Below are positions 1 to 5,398 of a DNA stretch of 5,398 nt, piece after piece. Source of the DNA: Acidobacteriaceae bacterium (lineage in GTDB: Bacteria; Acidobacteriota; Terriglobia; Terriglobales; SbA1). Position 1 is the first letter of the stretch; every line of letters starts with the position of its first letter. The notes beneath the pieces are model-generated. The model saw only the letters and a list, made by a program, of their open reading frames with translations, made no database searches and was not told the DNA's origin. The position numbers and the translations under genes were made by a program. The stretch covers positions 9,801 through 15,198 of the forward strand of contig PMHI01000442.1 in assembly GCA_003156615.1 (NCBI GenBank), given 5' to 3'.

Positions 1-213
1 GTCGGAGGCAACGGTTCGAATGGAAGAGGCTTAGGTCTGCGTAATGTCGAAGCGCGTCTAAAATATCTCTATGGCGGGAACGCGAGTTTACGTTTCACCA
101 TGGCGGAAGATGGCACCGCTACTGCCAACTTGATATTGCCAGCTTTGGATCGTTGCCCGACTAGCTTCGAGACCCAGCAAGATGTGAAGGCCTATGCGAG
201 TCCTGATCGTTGA
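1..213 (+). CDS. Sensor histidine kinase, C-terminal end (LytS-type), partial
   Basis: Only the last 70 codons are visible; the 5' part is outside the window. Visible residues 8-15 read GRGLGLRN, the G2 box of the HATPase_c fold, which forms part of the ATP lid. It is followed by VEARLKYLYG and a GTATANLILP strand pattern near residues 38-47. The 'GLGLxNVxxRL' form is typical of LytS/HisKA-independent (His_kinase family) kinases that pair with LytTR regulators, and such a regulator follows immediately. The kinase would autophosphorylate on a histidine upstream and pass the phosphate to that regulator; its sensor domain cannot be seen. After the catalytic fold there is a tail of about 23 residues with no recognisable motif. 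The stop at 211-213 lies inside the next gene, giving a 20-base overlap. Confidence 0.9.
   Translation, partial: VGGNGSNGRGLGLRNVEARLKYLYGGNASLRFTMAEDGTATANLILPALDRCPTSFETQQDVKAYASPDR
186..190 (+). promoter_or_regulatory. Ribosome-binding site of the response regulator
   Basis: GAAGG lies three bases before the ATG at 194, inside the last codons of the kinase gene. The spacing is short, but the protein start (MRVLIVDDEP) fits a receiver domain exactly, so the ATG is secure. Ribosomes terminating at 211-213 would be next to this site, which favours translational coupling. Confidence 0.55.
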
Positions 214-976
214 TGACGAACCTCTAGCTCGCACTGCACTGGCGCGGATCTTGCTTGCCAGGTCCGATGTCGAGCGCTTCGACTCCGCAGCCGATGCGAT
301 TGAAGCGGAGGACCGTCTCGCGGAAAATGATTACGATGTGATGCTGCTCGACATCAGTCTGCCGGCGCGAACCGGGCTCGAACTGCTTGATCGCCTACGC
401 CAAAGGCAGAAGCCTGTGCCTTCTGTCGTTTTTGTAACTGCTTACGCCCAACATGCCCTAACTGCGTTTGAGAAGCACGCGGCCGATTACATATTGAAGC
501 CGTTCTCAAGCGAACGTGTGAATGAGGCGTTGGAGTTTGCCTCGCAAAGAACCCAAAGCGAGCGCGCCGTGAAACTACTCGAACTGATGCCGCATCTGCG
601 CAATCTCAATGACGATCGGTCGTCGAAAATTGCAATCCGGAGTAATGGGCGCATTCTCTTTATTCACCCCAAGGATGTGGCCGTGGTCCAGGCCCAGGGG
701 AACTATGTATTGCTTCAGCAGGAGAAGGGTTCGTATCTGCTAAAGGAATCGATTTCGAGGGCTGCCGATAAATTCAAAGCTTATGGCTTCGTTCGCATTC
801 ACCGTTCCGTTCTGGTCAATGCCGCCTTTGTCGAAGAAATTCGTTCCCGTTCGACTGGGGAGTACGAACTGCGGATAAAGGGCGGGAATCAGTACATTGT
901 TACGCGTACCTACAAGGACAATCTGAAAGCCCTCGCAAGAATGTGGATGGGAAGTGGAACGCTGCTGGCTGATTGA
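194..976 (+). CDS. LytTR-family response regulator
   Basis: This is a 260-residue DNA-binding response regulator, the usual size for the LytR/AlgR family. The receiver domain spans about residues 1-118. It has the acidic pocket D7-D8-E9, the probable phospho-acceptor D53 in MLLDISLP, the switch threonine T82 in VFVTAY and the invariant lysine K102 in LKPF. A linker (about 119-143) leads to a LytTR DNA-binding domain (about 144-250), recognised by KIAIRSNGRILFI, the strand VAVVQAQGNYVLL and the hallmark RIHRSVLVN at 201-209. LytTR domains bind DNA through beta-strand loops, typically at short imperfect direct repeats. The gene overlaps the upstream kinase by 20 bases, so the two form a cognate pair. 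The start is fixed by the canonical receiver N-terminus. All key residues are present. The target genes cannot be read from the window. Confidence 0.96.
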   Translation: MRVLIVDDEPLARTALARILLARSDVERFDSAADAIEAEDRLAENDYDVMLLDISLPARTGLELLDRLRQRQKPVPSVVFVTAYAQHALTAFEKHAADYILKPFSSERVNEALEFASQRTQSERAVKLLELMPHLRNLNDDRSSKIAIRSNGRILFIHPKDVAVVQAQGNYVLLQQEKGSYLLKESISRAADKFKAYGFVRIHRSVLVNAAFVEEIRSRSTGEYELRIKGGNQYIVTRTYKDNLKALARMWMGSGTLLAD

Positions 977-1103
977 AGCGAAGATCGTCTCGTGTTCCTG
1001 GTACCACTGGCTTCTAGGCGAACAATCGGGGCACGCCGTTGCCCGCACATTGAGTGATAATGTTGAGAGCAACTTGAACCAAAGATCGGGAAGGTTTTTT
1101 TGA

Positions 1104-1115
1104 CGTAAATTTACG
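1104..1115. repeat. 12-bp perfect palindrome CGTAAATTTACG
   Basis: CGTAAATTTACG is its own exact reverse complement and sits directly after a T-run. Perfect AT-centred palindromes of this size in intergenic DNA are often operators for dimeric regulators. The LytTR regulator just upstream is not an obvious partner, because that family usually prefers direct repeats. Function is not established. Confidence 0.4.
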
Positions 1116-1191
1116 CGTAGAATGTCAGAAGGCGTGCGCAGCGCAACACTGGGGACGTTTTCGACAGATACAACATGTCAGCACTGATGAC

Positions 1192-1210
1192 TGCACCTCC
1201 TGTAGGTGCA
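1192..1210. repeat. 7-bp inverted repeat with 5-base loop
   Basis: TGCACCT and AGGTGCA pair perfectly around the loop CCTGT. The 3' arm runs into AAAAAC, and GTGCAAAAA is repeated 12 bases on (1206-1214, 1218-1226). On the + strand the hairpin is followed by A, not T. Read on the - strand the T-rich run comes before the stem, so it is not a canonical intrinsic terminator in either direction. It may be a protein-binding site or an RNA hairpin upstream of the tRNA. Confidence 0.4.
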
Positions 1211-1277
1211 AAAACAAGTGCAAAAAATCAGTCAAGCCCGGAAGTTGCAGTCGCGCATCTCATAGAAAATAAAGCGC

Positions 1278-1353
1278 GGGCCCGTAGCTCAGCGGTTAGA
1301 GCCGTGGACTCATAATCCATTGGTCCCAGGTTCGAATCCTGGCGGGCCCACCA
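1278..1353 (+). tRNA. tRNA with CAU anticodon, probably tRNA-Ile2 (lysidine type)
   Basis: This is a complete 76-base cloverleaf. The acceptor stem is GGGCCCG (1278-1284) with CGGGCCC (1343-1349), followed by discriminator A1350 and an encoded CCA (1351-1353). The D-arm is GCTC/GAGC around AGCGGTTA. The anticodon stem GTGGA/TCCAT encloses loop CTCATAA with anticodon CAT at 1311-1313. The variable loop is TGGTC and the T-arm is CCAGG/CCTGG around TTCGAAT. A CAU anticodon can be elongator Met, initiator Met or Ile2. The first acceptor pair is G-C, whereas bacterial initiators usually have an unpaired position 1-72, so an initiator is unlikely. The acceptor carries C4-G69 and C5-G68, known determinants for the lysidine synthetase TilS in E. 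coli. The D-loop GCGGTTA and the TTGGTC junction resemble E. coli Ile2 more than its elongator Met. Ile2 is therefore favoured, as inference; it would read AUA after lysidine modification. Confidence 0.97.
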
Positions 1354-1474
1354 TTCCAAACACCGACCACTAATTTGCGGATGCGGCGCGCTCCCCTCGC
1401 GTCTAACCGTACCCTTCCAGATCGGCCCTCCACACCCAAGAGCCGATTTACAACATTCCGGTGTCAATTGGAAT
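1353..1474. repeat. Nested inverted repeats, possible three-way-junction RNA
   Basis: The outer arms 1353-1365 (ATTCCAAACACCG) and 1459-1474 pair over all 13 bases of the 5' arm, with one 3-base bulge (CAA, 1465-1467). Inside lie two hairpins. One is 1385-1390 with 1398-1403, six pairs including one G-T, loop CTCCCCT. The other is 1419-1426 with 1442-1449, eight pairs including one G-T, loop of 15. Together they would draw a three-way junction between the tRNA end and the leader of the A2M-like gene. No T-run follows, so it is not a simple terminator. It matches no riboswitch class that I recognise. The pairing is seen directly; that it acts as RNA is inference. Confidence 0.35.
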
Positions 1475-1584
1475 CTAGGTGAAAGGCGGCGCCTCATCCA
1501 GGGTTTCTGTGCAAGGACTCAAGAGGCGCTCCGTTCTCATCCGTGAGGGCAAGAAAAACTTTATGTGGCCCTTGAATGACTTTC

Positions 1585-1590
1585 AGGGAG
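1585..1590 (+). promoter_or_regulatory. Ribosome-binding site deciding the A2M-like start
   Basis: AGGGAG lies five bases before the ATG at 1596, an ideal Shine-Dalgarno sequence and spacing. An in-frame ATG at 1563 has only GAGGG at 1545-1549, about 13 bases away, and in-frame GTG codons at 1479 and 1509 are weaker candidates. The start at 1596 is therefore preferred; starting at 1563 would add 11 residues. Confidence 0.65.
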
Positions 1591-1595
1591 ATGCC

Positions 1596-4500
1596 ATGGA
1601 AGATTCCGATGGACCTACGGCCCGATCAAGATTCTGGTCGCTTTTTCTGCCTGCGCTGTTAGTCATCGCCGCAATTGTAACGGTTCAGAAGTTCCAAGCT
1701 GCCAGTGGCGAACGGGGCGCCAGCGCAACCTACTCGCACGGTGTAGTTGATCTGACCATCCCGTACCACGCCGCTCACGCCGGCGCAGGGAAACTCACGG
1801 TGGAGATTTTGAATCCAGAGGACCAGATACTGGGAAGCGCTGATCAGTCCCTGGACATCGCTGAGGGCAAGGGGCAGTGGCGGGAAAAGATCAAGCTCGC
1901 GAAGCCTCTGACCGTTGAGGAACTAGTCTGGCATCGCGTGCGCTATCGTTTCGAATACAGCGGCGGCAAGATGGGAAAGATCGAGGGCACGGAGTCGATC
2001 TCGCAGATACTCCGCAGGCCGGTAATTCACATTCTGGGACAACAAGCATACCTGGCAGCCGGAGAAGCAGCGGTTCGAGTAATCGCCACCGATTCGCAGG
2101 ACGACGTCCTTGCAGGCCACGGCTCCGTGCAGATCGAATTGCTCGTCCCTGATCAGAAAAACCGCCTGCTCTTCGCAGGACGGCTCAATCGGCGGGGAAC
2201 CATCGAAGCACAGTTCCGCTTCCCTTCTGCCCTGGTTGGCAGTTATCAACTGCGTTACCTTGTGGACACCGTGATCGGCTCGACGGAATTTACCCAGCCG
2301 GTACGGCTGGAAGACAAGGTTTCGATTCTCCTCACCACCGAAAAGCCAATCTACCAGCCGGGCCAGACCCTTCACGTACGCGCACTCGCGTTCGATCGCG
2401 CCAATCACGAGGCCACCGCGGATCGCAAGCTGACCTTCGTAGTGGAAGATTCACGCGGCAACAAAGTCTTCAAGAAAATGACCCAGACCGACAAGTTCGG
2501 CATTGCCTCGGCGGAATTCGGGCTGGCCGACGAAGTAAACCTCGGCACCTACCATCTCCGCGCCCTCATGGGCGAAGGAGACGCTCCTGCGAATACCGCG
2601 GAAATTGCCTTGAACGTGGAACGATACGTTCTGCCGAAATTCAAAATCGCGGTTGATTTCGCCGGCAATGACAAAAAGACCAAGCGCGGCTACCGCCCCG
2701 GCGATCATGTCACGGGAACGGTTCAGACCAACTACTTCTTCGGCAAGCCGGTGGACAATGCTGCAATCACCGTCAAAGCTTCCACGATGGATGTCGCGGT
2801 GGTTGTAGTGGGTTCGGTGCAAGGCAGAACCGATCATGATGGGACTTTCCATTTCGATCTGCAGCTGCCCCCTTATTTCGCCGGGCGTCCTTTAAGCCAG
2901 GGCGCGGCTCGCGTCCTGATTGAGGCGACAGTGAAAGACTCGGCGGACCACGCGGAAACTCGCGGCGAACCCATTACCGTCAGCGATTCGCCGTTGCTGA
3001 TCACCGCCGTGCCCGAGGGAGGCACGCTCGTCCCCAATCTGGAGAATCTGGTTTTCATCCTCACCGCTTATCCCGACGGAACACCGGCCAGCGCCAGCCT
3101 GAAAGTTAACGTGGCAGGAACGAGCGAACAGCAGGTGACCTCCGATGACGGCGGAGTGGCCGTAGTGCGGATAAACCCCGGCGCCGCAATCGAACCACTG
3201 AAGATCGAGGCGGACGATAAGGAAGGAAACCACGCGTCAAGCACGGTTCAACTGCAAGGTCGCCAAGGCGAGGATCAGATTCTTTTGCGGACGGAGCGCG
3301 CTGTCTACCATGCGGGAGACCGCATCGCGCTGAAAGTCTTTTCGACAAAAAACCGCGGGACCGCATACGTCGACATCGTCAAGGATGGGCAGACGGTGCT
3401 CACGCGCGATCTCGACATCGAGAACGGGCAGGCTGAACTGTCGCTGACGGCCACGCCGGATCTGGCGGGAACCGTAGACTTCAATGCCTACCTCTTCGGC
3501 CGCAACGCGCGCCCCGTCGGCGACCATCGGCTGGTCTTCGTGCAGCCGGCGGACGAACTGAAGATCGAAACCGTGGCCGATGCATCAGTTTACGAACCCG
3601 GCGCAGAAGCCCGCGTCAGGTTCCACGTAACAAACTCGCGAGGCGAAGGCGTAACTGCTGCCCTGGGCCTGCAGGTCGTGGATGAAGCCGTCTTCGCGCT
3701 CGCCGAAAAACAGCCCGGCTTTGCCAAGGTCTTTTTCTATCTTGAACAAGAAGTGATGAAGCCGCGGTATGAGATTCACTCGATCGGGATGCCTGAGATT
3801 GTGGAATCCGCAGAACAGTCGAAAGTCGAGCAAAAAGATCGCGCGGCTCGCGCCTTATTCTCGGCCACCGAAATGGTGAATACGAACCAGTTTGAAACGG
3901 AATTCGGCCGCACCGTCCCCATGACGAAATATGCCGAATACACAAGCCGCTACAATGCCCGTTTTCTCGAACAGGTGCGCCGCCTGGCTGAAGATCTCAG
4001 CCGTTCCTACGTCCAAGACTCTGAGAAAGGCGACCTGATCAAAGTTTTCGCGAACGTCAAGAAAGCCGGCGAGCCTGACCTCTTCGATGCCTGGGGCAAC
4101 GAAGTTCGCGTTGAGCCTGTCAGGTGGTACCGGGATCAGACGCATTACCTCGTGCGCAGCGCGGGCGCGGATCGGCAATTCGACACCGGCGACGACATGG
4201 TCGCATATCTCGAAGTCAGCCCTAAGAGCATCATCGGCAGCGCAAACTCGCCTTTTTCCTCTGGTTCGATCAGCATCGACATCGAGCACGATCGCGGACC
4301 ATTCAACGGAGTGGCGGAGGTCACAGGAACTGTTACCGACGTCTCGGGCGCGGTAGTGCCGAATGCCAGCGTCGAGCTCCGCGAAGTCTCCACTGCAAAG
4401 GTTCGCAATGCGAAGACCGACGCCACCGGGCAATTCAGCTTGCCGGGCCTGCATGCCGGTGATTACAAAGTCCAGGTGGCTGTCCCGGGATTCACGACTA

Positions 4501-5398
4501 TCTCCCGAAAGTTCACGATTCACTCGCGCGACCGTGCCCTGCTCTCTGTAGTCCTGACAGTTGGTGCAGCCTCGACGACCGTCGAGGTTTCGGGACAGGC
4601 TGTGGTCGTTCAGACCGAAACAGCGGGAATCGTCGGCGGCATAGGCTCTGGCCACGGCGGAGGTGTGGTGGGTGGGGTTGCTGGCGGCGTCATCAACGGC
4701 CGCCTTGAGCAACTTGCGCACCTTGAAGCTCCTGGTCCATCGCGGGGCGCGAGTGCACTCCTGGTCAAAGATGAGAAGCAAGACTCCGCTGCGCCCTCCG
4801 CCCACGTGCGCTCCTACTTCCCCGAAGCCCTCTACATCAATCCGGAAATCATCACCGACCAGAACGGCGCAGCCAGCATCACCATCCCCATGGCAGACTC
4901 GATCACCACCTGGCGTATGGCGATGCTCGCCTCCACCACGCACGGCGCGCTGGGCAGCGCCACATCAAGCCTGAAAGTTTTCCAGGATTTCTTCGTTGAT
5001 CTCGACCTGCCGGTCACGCTCACTCAAGGCGATCGCGTTTCGATTCCCATTGCCGTATACAACTACTCCGGCGCGCGCGGCGACGTCCGCCTTCAACTGC
5101 GATCGGACGACTGGTTCTCCCTGGTCAACGATACCGCCGACAAATCCGTTCAAGTCGATTCCTCCCGCGTGGGCGGGTCTCAGTTCACGCTGGAAGCCCG
5201 CCGCATCGGCAAATTCAAGCTGACGCTCTCGGCCCGCATGAATGGCGAAGCCAGCCGCGCCGACATCGTCGTGCGCGAAATCGAAGTCATTCCCAACGGC
5301 CGCGAACAAAATCTCGTCTTTAACGGTCGCCTCGAAAACACCGTCCAGCACCAACTGAACTTCCCCGCGACGTCAATTCCCGACGCAAGCAAGATCTT
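1596..5398 (+). CDS. Alpha-2-macroglobulin-like protein with expanded bait region, 3'-truncated
   Basis: The frame is open for 1267 codons and runs off the window. Residues 10-33 form a signal anchor or signal peptide: R10 and R12 before WSLFLPALLVIAAIVTV, with no lipobox cysteine and no clear cleavage site. The rest should therefore lie in the periplasm or outside the cell. Domains in order: an N-terminal MG-like domain (about 43-140, 'LTIPYHAAHAGAGKL'), a second MG-like domain (about 146-241), MG2 (from 242, TTEKPIYQPGQ at 247-257), MG3 (YVLPKF at 344-349), MG4 (from about 469), MG5 (from about 561), and MG6/BRD (from about 653, LGLQVVDEAVFAL at 690-702). Then comes an expanded insert to about 1070, and the A2M core with VRSYFPEALY from 1071, DSITTW at 1101-1106 and VFQDFFVDLDLP. 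A2M proteins trap proteases: cleavage of the bait triggers collapse and exposes a thioester. The thioester domain would lie downstream of the window, so whether this is a thioester or thioester-less member cannot be seen. The family call is firm; substrate and role are unknown. Confidence 0.95.
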   Translation, partial: MEDSDGPTARSRFWSLFLPALLVIAAIVTVQKFQAASGERGASATYSHGVVDLTIPYHAAHAGAGKLTVEILNPEDQILGSADQSLDIAEGKGQWREKIKLAKPLTVEELVWHRVRYRFEYSGGKMGKIEGTESISQILRRPVIHILGQQAYLAAGEAAVRVIATDSQDDVLAGHGSVQIELLVPDQKNRLLFAGRLNRRGTIEAQFRFPSALVGSYQLRYLVDTVIGSTEFTQPVRLEDKVSILLTTEKPIYQPGQTLHVRALAFDRANHEATADRKLTFVVEDSRGNKVFKKMTQTDKFGIASAEFGLADEVNLGTYHLRALMGEGDAPANTAEIALNVERYVLPKFKIAVDFAGNDKKTKRGYRPGDHVTGTVQTNYFFGKPVDNAAITVKASTMDVAVVVVGSVQGRTDHDGTFHFDLQLPPYFAGRPLSQGAARVLIEATVKDSADHAETRGEPITVSDSPLLITAVPEGGTLVPNLENLVFILTAYPDGTPASASLKVNVAGTSEQQVTSDDGGVAVVRINPGAAIEPLKIEADDKEGNHASSTVQLQGRQGEDQILLRTERAVYHAGDRIALKVFSTKNRGTAYVDIVKDGQTVLTRDLDIENGQAELSLTATPDLAGTVDFNAYLFGRNARPVGDHRLVFVQPADELKIETVADASVYEPGAEARVRFHVTNSRGEGVTAALGLQVVDEAVFALAEKQPGFAKVFFYLEQEVMKPRYEIHSIGMPEIVESAEQSKVEQKDRAARALFSATEMVNTNQFETEFGRTVPMTKYAEYTSRYNARFLEQVRRLAEDLSRSYVQDSEKGDLIKVFANVKKAGEPDLFDAWGNEVRVEPVRWYRDQTHYLVRSAGADRQFDTGDDMVAYLEVSPKSIIGSANSPFSSGSISIDIEHDRGPFNGVAEVTGTVTDVSGAVVPNASVELREVSTAKVRNAKTDATGQFSLPGLHAGDYKVQVAVPGFTTISRKFTIHSRDRALLSVVLTVGAASTTVEVSGQAVVVQTETAGIVGGIGSGHGGGVVGGVAGGVINGRLEQLAHLEAPGPSRGASALLVKDEKQDSAAPSAHVRSYFPEALYINPEIITDQNGAASITIPMADSITTWRMAMLASTTHGALGSATSSLKVFQDFFVDLDLPVTLTQGDRVSIPIAVYNYSGARGDVRLQLRSDDWFSLVNDTADKSVQVDSSRVGGSQFTLEARRIGKFKLTLSARMNGEASRADIVVREIEVIPNGREQNLVFNGRLENTVQHQLNFPATSIPDASKI
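4077..4214 (+). other. GspG-like putative calcium loop inside the A2M-like protein
   Basis: Residues 828-873 read DLFDAWGNEV, then YLVRSAGADRQFDTGDDMVAYLE at 851-873. The pattern 'D-x-W-G-N ... S-x-G-A-D-x-x-x-x-T-x-D-D' resembles the C-terminal end of major pseudopilins (GspG), where such residues bind calcium. D859, D863, D866 and D867 are candidate ligands. The match is a short motif only, with no pilin N-terminus, so homology to pseudopilins is not claimed. The motif may be an ordinary part of this bacterial A2M subfamily. Confidence 0.5.
4308..4625 (+). other. Carboxypeptidase regulatory-like (CarboxypepD_reg) domain within the bait region
   Basis: Residues 905-1010 start with VTGTVTDVSGAVVPNASVEL and continue with TDATGQFSLPGLHAGDYKV and VAVPGFTTISRKFTI. 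They end with LTVGAASTTVEVSGQAVVVQ. This is the beta-sandwich found at the N-terminus of Oar-like TonB-dependent receptors, which are numerous in Acidobacteriota. Here it lies in frame between MG6 and the A2M core, with no receptor plug or barrel after it. The frame is uninterrupted on both sides, so it is a genuine fusion, not an assembly break visible in this window. Confidence 0.85.
4626..4700 (+). other. Glycine/valine-rich linker before the A2M core
   Basis: Residues 1011-1035 are mostly Gly and Val, with runs such as GGIGSGHGGGVVGGVAGGV. They join the carboxypeptidase-regulatory domain to the segment leading into the A2M core at 1071. The composition suggests a flexible, protease-accessible hinge, which could serve as the real cleavage bait. 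This role is inference. Confidence 0.6.

Larger units (their letters stand above)
977..1277. other. Intergenic region between the regulator gene and the tRNA
   Basis: I see no convincing protein gene in these 301 bases. They contain a weak hairpin GGGCA/TGCCC (1029-1044), a run of seven T (1095-1101) preceded only by a weak AACC/GGTT stem, a 12-bp palindrome (1104-1115), a 7-bp hairpin (1192-1210) and a GTGCAAAAA direct repeat (1206-1214 and 1218-1226). Transcription of the two-component operon must end here and that of the tRNA must begin here, but no strong terminator or sigma-70 promoter is evident. TTGACG (1100-1105) and TAGAAT (1118-1123) look like -35 and -10 boxes but are only 12 bases apart. 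TTGCAG (1245-1250) could be a -35 box for the tRNA, but no good -10 follows at the right distance. Confidence 0.6.

Noticed and set aside
740..1072. 110-codon frame on the - strand
   Set aside because: Mostly antisense to the LytTR domain of the regulator, with no recognisable domain.
1077..1101. Possible intrinsic terminator (AACC/GGTT stem with seven T)
   Set aside because: The stem is only 4-5 pairs and its 3' arm uses the first T residues; too weak to call as a terminator.
1175..1315. 46-codon + strand frame starting MSALMTAPPVG
   Set aside because: It ends inside the tRNA anticodon loop and passes through the hairpin and repeat, with no clear ribosome-binding site; probably chance.
1278..1353. 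tRNA as attachment site of an integrated element
   Set aside because: No integrase and no repeat of the tRNA 3' end is seen in the window, and both flanks look chromosomal.
1228..1497. 89-codon frame on the - strand containing WARQDSNLGPMDYESTALTAELRA
   Set aside because: The piece is the well-known false protein made by translating a tRNA gene backwards. It covers the tRNA at 1278-1353.
1923..2408. 161-codon frame on the - strand, and similar ones at 2451-2852, 2892-3233 and 4965-5354
   Set aside because: All lie opposite confidently identified MG or A2M core segments and show no domain signature; they are shadow frames.
3855..4943. Open frame of 362 codons on the - strand
   Set aside because: It lies opposite the A2M-like gene, whose + strand frame shows MG6, CarboxypepD_reg and A2M core signatures throughout. 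The - strand translation shows no recognisable domain; long antisense frames are common opposite GC-biased codons.

Overview
The window most likely comes from an acidobacterium (Acidobacteriota, Terriglobia-like). The main clue is a segment inside the largest gene that closely resembles the N-terminal carboxypeptidase-regulatory (Oar/TonB-receptor type) domain abundant in that phylum, including the phrase 'VEVSGQAVVVQTETA'. A LytS/LytTR-type two-component pair and GC-biased third codon positions agree with this. The phylum assignment is inference. All genes supported here lie on the + strand.

Layout: (1) bases 1-213 hold the 3' end of a sensor histidine kinase, showing its ATP-binding G2 box. 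(2) A LytTR-type response regulator (194-976) overlaps it by 20 bases and is probably translationally coupled to it. (3) Bases 977-1277 are non-coding, with a 12-bp perfect palindrome, a 7-bp hairpin, a T-run and short direct repeats. (4) A complete CAU-anticodon tRNA (1278-1353) has an encoded CCA end; its details favour tRNA-Ile2 over elongator tRNA-Met. (5) Bases 1354-1595 form a leader containing an unusually good set of nested inverted repeats that could fold as a three-way junction. (6) From 1596 to the window edge runs one very long open frame, 1267 codons and still open, encoding a membrane-anchored or exported alpha-2-macroglobulin (A2M)-like protein.

The A2M-like gene is the centre of interest. 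Its MG2, MG3, bait-region (MG6/BRD) and A2M core signatures come in the expected order, so it is a protease-trap-type protein. The thioester domain would lie beyond the window. The stretch between the MG6 signature and the A2M core is about 370 residues, against roughly 120 in human A2M. It holds a pseudopilin (GspG)-like putative calcium loop, a carboxypeptidase-regulatory domain and a glycine-rich linker. This places whole domains where a bait region should be.

The two-component pair, the tRNA and the A2M-like gene do not look like one operon. The histidine kinase and regulator form a signalling unit; the A2M-like gene appears to have its own leader and ribosome-binding site.
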